Shown piece after piece: positions 52,206 to 60,119 of a stretch of 64,000 bases of DNA; within the stretch, counting starts at the first letter, position 1, and the number at the start of each line of letters is the position of its first letter. The position numbers were made by a program, and so were the translations under genes. The notes below the pieces were generated by a model. The model was not told where the DNA came from. It did not search any database and saw nothing but the letters and a program-made list of their open reading frames with translations. The DNA comes from Thraustochytrium sp. TN22 (taxonomy: Eukaryota > Sar > Bigyra > Thraustochytrida > Thraustochytriidae): contig JABLUY010000180.1 in NCBI GenBank assembly GCA_013306675.1, positions 16,138 to 80,137 of the forward strand, given 5' to 3'.

Positions 52206-55200
52206 ATGAGCCGCGGCGTCGCGGTGGGTGGGGTCTTCTTCGGCACGTTCGCGCTGGCGGCCTTCGTGCTCGCGTCGGCGCTGCCGCTATGGTGGTACAC
52301 GACGACGGAGCTGGAAGGCGAGATGTGCGCGTGCGGAACGGGCCTGTGGCGCGCGAACCTGACGTGGGGCGACGACCTGACGCAGCCGGGGCTGCTGGAC
52401 GGGCCTTACCGGTGCGCTGCGGACTCGCCGCGCATGACGGCGGGCTGCGATGCCCCGCTCCAAGACCAGCCAGAGACACGCCACAAGGGCGTGGCGGCTG
52501 GCGTTCTTTCGGTGCTGGCCGTGCTGGCCGCCGCGGTCTCCTTGGCAGCGGCCAGCACAGCCGCGGCCGCGAACCGCAGGGACCGCCAGTGCGTGCGCCG
52601 CGGGCTGCTGACGGCCGCCGCACTGTCGACGCTGGCCACAGCGCTCGAGGTGGCCACGATCGCGGTCTTCATGAGTGCGCCGCTCTTCGACAACCTCGGC
52701 TACAACTTCCAATGCCATTTCATCTTTGAGAACATGCTCAACTCCAACCCGCTGCGCTGCCACGCGCTCGGACCATCCTTCGGCATGGCCGTGGGCGGCT
52801 GCATTCTCAACGCCTTTGCTTGTGCCATGTTCTACCTCGCCTGGAGCGACCTCGACTACATGGCTCCCAGTTCTGGCCGCTACTCCATGTACGAGCACGC
52901 GCTCCTTGGCGCTCGCCCGCTCGACCCAGTGGTTCCTCTGCAATCGCGCAGCGCCACAGCCTCCTCCGCAGCAGCCAATGCCACGCCCTACGATCGCCTT
53001 GGGGATGGCAACGCCGGCGCCACGGGTGCCGCAGCCGCCTCCTCGCCGGCAACGGCGGCCCGGAGCAAGGCCGCCCGGAGCGGCGGCACGACGAACGGCA
53101 CCGGCGCGAACGCCAGCACGCACCTGCTGGCCGGCGCGCACAATGACCATGACTTCGGCGGCTGCGCCGAGGACGACCAAGACGAGGACGAGGATGGCGC
53201 CGAGGGCGGCGATGCCGAGTGGAGCCTGGCGCGGGGCGCGCGCGCGGTCTTCATCCCGACTCTCCTAATCCTAAACGCGGCGCTCTTCACGTGGTCCAAC
53301 TGCTCCACAGGCGCCACGGTGGAGCCCAACGTTGTCATCCGCTTCCCGGTCGAGCTGCGGTGGCTCGGACACAAGATCTTCCCGCACCAGGTGGACCCGC
53401 ACGGCGTGGTGGCCTTCAAGGACGATGTCTTCAACTTCACCATCCTCACATCGCTGCGGCACTTCTGGAACGGCCACGCCTACGGGCTGGCCGTCCTCAT
53501 CGGCCTCTTCTCCGGCATCTGGCCCTACGTAAAGCTCTTCACCATGATGGTCCTCTGGTTCGTGCCAGCGCGCGAGAAGCTGCGAGGCCGCTTGTTGCAT
53601 TGGCTCGATGTCCTAGGCAAGTGGAGCCTCGTTGACGCCTACGTGCTCTGCCTCATGGCGGTCGCCTTTGGCTTCAACGCCGACAAGAACATCGCCGGCA
53701 TTCAGGTGCACGTGGACATGTCGGTGCGCCCGGGCTGGGGCGTCTACTCCTTTGTGCTGGCCACCATGTGGAGCCTCTGCATGTCGCACTACATGACGCA
53801 CCTGCACCGCCAAGCCATGGAGGCGAGGGATTTCTCGCCGGCGCTCCTGCGCGCCATGCAGCGACCGCCGCGCGAGGCGCTTGCCTCGCGCTCCTACGCG
53901 CCCTTTGCGCGCCGCCGCCGCTTCACCTGCTCCACGGCCGGTCAGAGCACCGTCTGGGCTGTCCTGCTGCTCACCTTTGCCATCACGCTTGTGGGCCAGC
54001 TCATCCGCACCTTCGAGTTCCGCTTCTCCGGCATCGCCGATCTCATCCTCGCGCCAGAACGCCGCAACACCACCTACTCGCTCGTCAGCAACGGCGCGCT
54101 TCTCCCCATCGCCTGCAGCAAGGGCGGCTTTCTCTCAGGCGGCAACTGGGCCTGGTTCATGACCGTCATGTACTTCCTCTTCGCCATGACGCTCCCGCTT
54201 GCCATGCTGCTCGCACTCGCCATGCTCTGGGGTGTGCCAATGACGCTGCAGTCCACCAAGCGTGTCTTCAACGCATGCCAAATCCTCCAGGCCTGGAGCG
54301 CGTTGGACGTCTTCATCGTCTCCATCGTTGCCGCTGTCCTGGAGATCGGCAGCCTTTCCGAGGCCATCCTTGCCAACAGCTTCGCGGACCAGCAAGAGGG
54401 GCTCTGCCACTTCCTCAAGAGCCTGCCGCGCTGGATCCTCGACCCGCTGCTGCATTCGCTTGGTCTGCCTAATATCGACGCCGAGCTCGAGCATTGCGCG
54501 CTCTTCCGCGTCGACGCCGTCCTGCTCGAGGGCACCTGGATGCTGCTCTCCTGTATCATCGCCTGGGCGCTCTCCACGCAGCTCATCATGGAGCTTGCCG
54601 ACGCCAGCATCGTCGAGCGCACGCGCATCTTGCAGGTTCTCAGCCTGGATCACGAGCGCGCCGGCACCGAACTGCTCGAGGCTGCGCTCCCGGACCCCTA
54701 CGACGCCTTTTTGCTCTCGGACGAGCCCGAGCGTGACGCTGACTCTTCTTCATCCGGCAGCCGGCCCCGCGAGCCGGAACTTGCGCACGCCCGTGCGAAT
54801 GACATCGGCACAAGCGCCAACGACAACCTCGGCCGTGACGACTCGGACGCTCGCGGCCCACAAGCCCACCTGCTGCGCCCCACAGACTCGTACCTGTCCC
54901 CGGATGCGCCCAATACGGGCTACTATTTGCGCCAGATCCTCCAGGCGCAGGAGGACGGTGCGCGCCGCTACGTCGGGTCCTTTGGCTCCGGCATGTACGG
55001 CCCTTTCCCGCGCTCCTGGTGGCCGGCCTTTGAGAGCGCCGGCTTCCTCGTCAAGGTCGCCTGGGACAAGGTCGGCTTCGACATCCACGCCGCCCTTCTC
55101 ATGAATACCTACGCGCAACGAGAGGAGGAGCGTCGAGCCTCGCTTACAGCTCGCGTGCGCTCCCCCTACGCCCGCGTGGCCCCCGCTGGAGGGACTCGCG

Positions 55201-55262
55201 ACCGCGATGCCACCCTGCCGCCAGGCCCGCCGCTACAGCAAGGCCGTAGCACAAGCCGGTAA
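52206..55262 (+). CDS. Multi-pass membrane protein: claudin-like N-terminus fused to two PqiA-like modules
   Basis: A 1018-residue polytopic membrane protein. The N-terminal part has four hydrophobic helices (about 5-28, 98-120, 135-157, 191-213). Its first extracellular loop reads W30..GTGLW (44-48)..C70..C81, like the W-GLW-C-C signature of claudin/PMP22 tetraspans. A disordered Ala/Asp-rich linker (240-340) follows. The remainder carries two PqiA-like units: GLFSGIWPYVKLFTMMVLWFVP..LHWLDVLGKWSLVDAYVLCLMAVAF (434-488), then a second containing FLFAMTLPLAMLLALAM..QILQAWSALDVFIVSIVAAVLEIGSL. Bacterial PqiA works with MCE-domain PqiB in lipid transport across the envelope; no MCE protein is visible here. 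A polar C-terminal tail (about 830-1018) is probably cytosolic. The claudin part is a pattern match only; the PqiA resemblance is stronger. Confidence 0.8.
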   Translation: MSRGVAVGGVFFGTFALAAFVLASALPLWWYTTTELEGEMCACGTGLWRANLTWGDDLTQPGLLDGPYRCAADSPRMTAGCDAPLQDQPETRHKGVAAGVLSVLAVLAAAVSLAAASTAAAANRRDRQCVRRGLLTAAALSTLATALEVATIAVFMSAPLFDNLGYNFQCHFIFENMLNSNPLRCHALGPSFGMAVGGCILNAFACAMFYLAWSDLDYMAPSSGRYSMYEHALLGARPLDPVVPLQSRSATASSAAANATPYDRLGDGNAGATGAAAASSPATAARSKAARSGGTTNGTGANASTHLLAGAHNDHDFGGCAEDDQDEDEDGAEGGDAEWSLARGARAVFIPTLLILNAALFTWSNCSTGATVEPNVVIRFPVELRWLGHKIFPHQVDPHGVVAFKDDVFNFTILTSLRHFWNGHAYGLAVLIGLFSGIWPYVKLFTMMVLWFVPAREKLRGRLLHWLDVLGKWSLVDAYVLCLMAVAFGFNADKNIAGIQVHVDMSVRPGWGVYSFVLATMWSLCMSHYMTHLHRQAMEARDFSPALLRAMQRPPREALASRSYAPFARRRRFTCSTAGQSTVWAVLLLTFAITLVGQLIRTFEFRFSGIADLILAPERRNTTYSLVSNGALLPIACSKGGFLSGGNWAWFMTVMYFLFAMTLPLAMLLALAMLWGVPMTLQSTKRVFNACQILQAWSALDVFIVSIVAAVLEIGSLSEAILANSFADQQEGLCHFLKSLPRWILDPLLHSLGLPNIDAELEHCALFRVDAVLLEGTWMLLSCIIAWALSTQLIMELADASIVERTRILQVLSLDHERAGTELLEAALPDPYDAFLLSDEPERDADSSSSGSRPREPELAHARANDIGTSANDNLGRDDSDARGPQAHLLRPTDSYLSPDAPNTGYYLRQILQAQEDGARRYVGSFGSGMYGPFPRSWWPAFESAGFLVKVAWDKVGFDIHAALLMNTYAQREEERRASLTARVRSPYARVAPAGGTRDRDATLPPGPPLQQGRSTSR

Positions 55263-55404
55263 TGACGACGACGTACACGACGTGCTCGCTCCCTTTCAGG
55301 TTGGCTTTTTCTCTTGTTTCCTTGCGTCGCCTCCTCCAGATCTTGCCAATGCCACTGCTAAGGCCTTGGCTTACTTGCACCTCGCCTCTCCAAGGAAGGG
55401 CACG

Positions 55405-55436
<32 letters not shown>

Positions 55437-55691
55437 CAAGCAAGCAAGCAGGCATTCTCGTCGTTGCCCTGCGTTGTACTCTGAGCGGGAGCGTCGCGGT
55501 TCGGTGCTGCTACTGCCGGAGAGCTTTCCGATCCACATTATTTTGTCACGGCTCACCTTGCAAAAGTAGCGCTGCGCCGCTAAATCCATCTCATCCTCTC
55601 TTTCTCATCCAAAGAATCTTTCGAGCCATTTTTCAAAGGATGCCGGCAGCACGCCGGGAGACATAGCTTTTGGAATCGTTCTTCATGGCGG
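55263..55691. other. Convergent intergenic region with GGCA array
   Basis: 429 bases between two stops; no gene seen. It holds the tetramer array at 55404-55455. Confidence 0.8.
55404..55455. repeat. (GGCA)n tetranucleotide microsatellite
   Basis: About nine GGCA units followed by three CAAG variants in the 3' flank shared by the PqiA-like and TPR genes. Confidence 0.92.
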
Positions 55692-57539
55692 TCACTCCAG
55701 CCCGATCTGGCTCTGGCAAATGGAGATGGACTGAGCGATGTCTCGTGTCATCGGGTGCAGCGAGCCGAGGGCAGCGAGCGAGACGTCAAAGGCCTGCTGG
55801 AAGAGCGTGAGCGCCGTCATAAAGTCTCCAGTGCGCCGGTACACAAAGGCCATGTTGTTGAGGGTGGCGGCCACGAGATGGTGTCCCGAGCCGAGTGCCT
55901 CGCGGCGAATCGCCAAGGCCTCGCGGTACAGGTCGAGAGCGTCCTCAAAGCGTTCCTGCTCGAGGTAAACGCCAGCGATGTTGTTGTACATGATCGCCAT
56001 GGTCGGGTGGCGGTCGCCCAGCACGCGACGGTTAATCTCCAAGGCTTTGTTGAGGTACTCAAGCGCTTCATCGTGGCGCTCCATCTGCTCCAGCACCTCA
56101 GCAATGTTGGTCATTGTAGCGGCCACCTCCGGGTGCTCCGAGCCGAAGGCGTCCCGCTCCATGGCCAGCGCGCGCTCCAGGTGATCGAGCGCCTCGACAG
56201 AGCGCTCCTGGCGATACAGGATGCCTGCGATGTTGCCCAAGGTGGCGGCCACGAGCGGATGGTCCTCGCCGTAGAGCTCTCGCCGCATGGACAAGACCTG
56301 CTCCAAGCAGGCCAGGGCATCCTCGTACTGAGCCTGCGCCTTGTAGGTCTCGGCGATGTTGTTGAGTGCCGTGGCCACGTTCCCATGCTTGGGGCCGTAA
56401 AGCTCCACGGCCAGCTGCAGAACCTCCTCGTAGCATCGCAGTGCCTCCGTCAGCATGCCCAGATTGTGATACAGGTAGCCTGTCTGGCCCAGAAGGCGGG
56501 CCAGGTCGTCCTTGGCGCCGCTGTCGCGCACCTGAGCGATGGCGTCCACGGTCATTTGCACGAGCCAGCCCCGCGCCTGCGCACTGATCTCGCTGTTCAG
56601 CGTGACGTAGCCGCCATCGAGGGAGCTCTCGATAGCGCGGTCGATCATTTCCTTGTCCTCGGACTTCCAGCACTCCGCACGCCGCATGTCCATGTGGTCC
56701 GCCATGATCTTGGTGACCTCTCCAGGGTCCTCCAGCAGCTGCTCGATGAAGCGTTCCTCCTGGCCAGGCGCGTAGACCACCTGAAGCGGCCGCCCGCTGC
56801 GCACCGAGCCGAGTACCTCCCACACGCACCACGCGCGCTGTAGGGGCGCCGGCTCGTCCCAGCGGTCAAAGAAGATGATGGACGCCTCAAATTTGGCGAT
56901 GGCCTCGTGCAGGCCCTCCGTCAGGATGCGCTCGCGCAGGGCCTGCACATCGGGCGGCGGCTGGTCCCTGCTCGTCAGCAGCGGCTGGTTTGCACAAAAC
57001 AGGTCCAGCCACACGAAAACCTCCTCCGGGTCACGGTCCGAGAAGTGCCGCAGCAGCCCATTCACCAGGTCGGCGAACCGGCACTTGCGCGCCTGGCTCA
57101 CAAAGGTGCCTTGGAACTCTCCGCCTACTGACTCGGGCGGCGCCGCTTTGAGGTAGAACGCCTCGTCCTGCGGCAGGCGCTGCGTCCGCGGCAGCACCAC
57201 GTACTCCGCCACGTCCTCCGTCGTCCACGCCTCGCGGCCCTTGTGCGATGCGTCCTGGCCCGCAACAAAGTACACTGGCTCGTCCATGTATGCTGCCTTG
57301 CCCTCCAGGATGTCGTCGCCTACCTCGCCCACCAGTCGCAGTGTCGTGCCTTCCTTGATGAGCGATGTCAGGTCGCGCTTCGCCTCGTACAGCACCACGC
57401 CTGGCGCCAGCGTCTCTCGCTCCACGCCATGCAACACGGCGCGCAAGAGCCGAAGGCTTACGCCACGGTAGTCGATGATACGTTGTGCCTCGCGCTGCAG
57501 CCGCCGCGCCTCGCTGCGCCGCCGGCTCGCGCGCAGCAT
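55692..57539 (-). CDS. TPR protein with N-terminal TIR-like/unclassified domain
   Basis: A 615-residue protein from the first ATG at 57539 (MLRASRRRSEARRLQ); the open frame upstream begins with a TTG and is not used. The N-terminal half contains a domain with EEVFVWLDLFCANQPLL (about 175-190), a predicted strand ASIIFFDRWDEPAPLQRAWCVWEVL (about 225-250) and VVYAPGQEERFIEQLL. I associate it with large TPR families in stramenopiles and other protists; strand order and the xRAWCxWE motif suggest a TIR-like alpha/beta fold. The C-terminal half has six tandem 42-residue kinesin-light-chain-type TPRs (about 340-600), each like ALNNIAETYKAQAQYEDALACLEQ. It is a scaffold or signalling protein; the kinesin light chain label often given to such proteins is probably misleading. 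Confidence 0.85.
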   Translation of the reverse strand: MLRASRRRSEARRLQREAQRIIDYRGVSLRLLRAVLHGVERETLAPGVVLYEAKRDLTSLIKEGTTLRLVGEVGDDILEGKAAYMDEPVYFVAGQDASHKGREAWTTEDVAEYVVLPRTQRLPQDEAFYLKAAPPESVGGEFQGTFVSQARKCRFADLVNGLLRHFSDRDPEEVFVWLDLFCANQPLLTSRDQPPPDVQALRERILTEGLHEAIAKFEASIIFFDRWDEPAPLQRAWCVWEVLGSVRSGRPLQVVYAPGQEERFIEQLLEDPGEVTKIMADHMDMRRAECWKSEDKEMIDRAIESSLDGGYVTLNSEISAQARGWLVQMTVDAIAQVRDSGAKDDLARLLGQTGYLYHNLGMLTEALRCYEEVLQLAVELYGPKHGNVATALNNIAETYKAQAQYEDALACLEQVLSMRRELYGEDHPLVAATLGNIAGILYRQERSVEALDHLERALAMERDAFGSEHPEVAATMTNIAEVLEQMERHDEALEYLNKALEINRRVLGDRHPTMAIMYNNIAGVYLEQERFEDALDLYREALAIRREALGSGHHLVAATLNNMAFVYRRTGDFMTALTLFQQAFDVSLAALGSLHPMTRDIAQSISICQSQIGLE

Positions 57540-57948
57540 ATTGTCGACGGCCGCAAGCGAATAGGTTGTCTGTTTGGCCGGCCAGGGCGATGCGCGCGAG
57601 TTTGTGATCAAGTTGGGACGTGTTCATTCACTGTCATGTTCTGTACAGTGCAACAGCACACTTTCTCCTTTTGCCGCGCTGCCAGTGGCGCGGCCAAGCG
57701 GCGGAGATCGGCGCCGGAGGCTGCCGGCCGGGAGATCGAGGCGCACTGGCTGGCGCAGATCCTGGCGGAGATCGCGTCGCAAACGTGTTTTCTTTCCTGC
57801 CAGTGGTGTGAACAATAGCGGTCGCACTGCAAACGTGTTTTCTTCCTACCATGGTACCTACTGTGGTGTGAACAATCCAATGGTGAACAATCGCAGCTTC
57901 GCCTGCCGGCAAGACCGACGAAGAACGAAGAGCATCAAGTGGCCCAAG
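57540..57948. other. Intergenic region, TPR gene upstream / NAE1 downstream
   Basis: 409 bases without a supported gene. It contains the imperfect tandem repeat at 57779-57891 and the palindrome TACCATGGTA (57848-57857). Confidence 0.75.
57779..57891. repeat. Imperfect tandem repeat around GCAAACGTGTTTTC..TGTGGTGTGAACAAT
   Basis: Copy 1 (57779-57815) and copy 2 (57829-57876) share GCAAACGTGTTTTCT and GTGGTGTGAACAAT at their ends; copy 2 has an extra ACCATGGTACC insertion in the middle. A third partial copy (AATGGTGAACAAT) ends at 57891. It lies beyond the NAE1 stop and upstream of the TPR start. Confidence 0.8.
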
Positions 57949-59712
57949 TCAGAGAGCAAAGGAGGCGCCGACACAGCTGATGCCATTGAAGATGAAGGTG
58001 TTGGCCAGGACGACGTACTGGTGCGTGATGAGCTTGACGGCCTCCTGAGAGGCGATACCGCCGATAATGGCGGCGACGTTATGAAGTTCGACTGCGGCGT
58101 ACCGGACGAACTCCTTGGCATGGGCCTCGGTGAGGTTGAGCGGCGAGGAGAGCGCGAGATCCGTGGCGATCTCCTGTGCCATGGTCAGCAGAGTCTGGGC
58201 GTCGCTATCAGCGTCGGACTCGGGGAGCTCCAGCTGGCCATTCTGGCCGGGGTAGCGGCCCTGCTTGAAGCGGAAGCGGTCGCAGGCGCGCAGCATGATG
58301 TAAAAGAGCAGGGGCGACTGCGGGCCGCTGTCGCCGACGCCCTCCATGACCGCCATCTCCATGTCCTCCTTGTTGACCTTGGCTGGGTCGGTCTCGTCCA
58401 GGATGCGCGAGCCGGCCGTGACACGGATGTGATAGGCGTTCTTGCAGAAGAGGCGCGCGTCCTCCTCAGTCACGGTGGTGGACGGGTCCATGCCGAGCGC
58501 CTGGAGTGCGGCCTGCGCACGCTCCAGAACAGCAGCGGCGTCCGCCTCGGACTTGGCCTTGTAGATGCGTTGCAGGTCCACGTACATGCCGGTGGTGGCC
58601 GTCATGTCTGGCAGCTTGCCGGAGAGGGGCAGCTGGCGACCGCCCCCAATGTCGGCCACGAAGCGCTTGAGTGCGCGTGCCAGTACCCAGAAGCGCGTGT
58701 TGAAGGCGTCCGTGCCGGGCGGGAGCGGCCCGTCACCGCAGTTGGCATGCGCGAAGACCTCCTGCACCTCCTCGGGGACCTCACGCGGTGTGTAGGCCAG
58801 AAAGGCGTTCTCGAGGGCCTCGAGCAGATTCTCCTCCTCGCCCCACGGCTTGCGCGCCTGCGCCTTGACAACCTCCTTGAAGGCCTTCTTGTCCGCCATG
58901 CTGGCCGGAAGCGCGCCGCCGTGGTCCGCGCGCCACTTCTTGATGAGCTTGGCCAGGACCACGACAAAGGGCGTGTGCTTGTAGTCCTTGGCGTCCATGC
59001 CGTCCAGGTCCACACTGTCCACGTAGGTCTCGAGCTCCGGGAACGGGTCCGCGATGCGCAGGTCCTCCATGGGCTCTGGCGACGGCTTGGACTCGATCAC
59101 GCAGTGCGTGTGCGAGACGATACGGCAGTGCCCAATGAAGCCGTGCGTGCGCGCCACGACCATGGGCACGTGCTTCGGATACAGAACCTCCTCCAGCGCT
59201 AGCAGCTCGTGCTCGGCGAGCTCCGTCGCCACCACCAGCGTGAATCCGTCCATGGACGCGGCACGCTCGCGCACGAAGGCCATCGGGTCGCCAACGACCG
59301 CTTCACCGCGCACGTCCGGATTCAGCTCCTGTAGGAGCGCGGCCGTCACCTCGGCACGCGGCTTGCCCAAGTCGCCGCGCGTCACGAAGAAGTTGTTGGC
59401 CACGTCCGACTCGCTCACCGCCTCATCGTCCACCACCGTAAACCGCCCGATGCCAGGCAGCACGAGGTTCTTTAGCGTCTCCGTGCCTGTCGGCCCAGCC
59501 TGTGCGTGCGCACGCGTCCGTCAGCCCTCGAGCGCTCGACCTATTTTTTTGGAGCAAGCTAGCTACTATCTCTGCGCTGTCTCTGCGCTGGCGCCTCCAC
59601 GTACCTTGAGCAGCAAGATGTGCGCCTCCGCCAGCCGCTTCTGGCCGTGGCCGCCCCAGAGCCGCAGCTGGCGGTCGTACTTGGCGCCGGCGCCCTCCGG
59701 GTCCGCCGCCAT
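57949..59712 (-). CDS. NAE1: NEDD8-activating enzyme E1 regulatory subunit (two exons)
   Basis: A 552-residue APPBP1/NAE1 homologue, the partner of UBA3 in the E1 that activates NEDD8 for cullin neddylation. Exon 1 is 59605-59712 (36 codons: MAADPEGAGAKYDRQLRLWG..AHILLLK), exon 2 is 57949-59499. Joining them gives LLLK-AGPTGTETLKNLVLPGIG, matching the family across the junction in phase 0. Other family blocks: FTVVDDEAVSESDVANNFF, LLQELNPDV, PMVVARTHGFIGHCRI, IESKPSPEPMEDLRIADPFPEL, FWVLARALKRFVA, MLRACDRFRFKQGRYPG, and the C-terminal GGIASQEAVKLITHQYVVLANTFIFNGIS. Length equals the animal protein (about 534). As in all APPBP1 proteins the catalytic cysteine is on UBA3. Divergent with MCM3. 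Confidence 0.96.
59500..59604 (-). other. Spliceosomal intron of NAE1 (105 nt, phase 0)
   Basis: On the minus strand it begins GTACGT and ends CGCACGCACAG. A CTGAC branch-point-like pentamer lies about 22 bases before the AG. An in-frame TAG occurs after 13 codons, so retention would truncate the protein at about 48 residues. It includes AGCTAGCT. Splicing restores conserved protein on both sides, which is strong evidence. Confidence 0.93.
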
Positions 59713-60119
59713 CTCGCGGCGCGCCGACCGACCGAGCGCGCCAAGGGAGCGAGGACCTCGTCTGCCCACGACGCCCAGCGAGCTGCTGCAAGTTGCTGCG
59801 AGCTGCGGCGGCGCCGAGGCGCGGCCTGCGTGCACGGCTTTTGGCTTTTGGCTCTTTGCTTGAGATGAGCTGCTTTGATCTTGCGCGTCTGAAAACGAGG
59901 ATCGCGACGGTCGCGGACGTCGGGCGAGGACGGCGGGCGTCCGAAATCAACCTAACGGCGGCGCTCGCGCCTTCAAGTTGCGCGCCTCGCCGCGACCAGA
60001 CCCGAGCTCGCGGCCGCGCCTGCGTCGCGCCGCGCGCGGCGGCCCTCGCTCCGTCTCTGCGTCCGGTCCCTCGCCGCACGTGGCAGCCGGGGCAGCCGCG
60101 CTCGCGCGCGGCCGGCGCG
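59713..60119. promoter_or_regulatory. Bidirectional promoter region, NAE1 / MCM3
   Basis: 407 bases separate the two divergent ATGs, so both promoters and both leaders must lie here. The MCM3 frame stays open through it but reads non-conserved Arg/Ala-rich sequence. No TATA box is evident. Confidence 0.65.
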
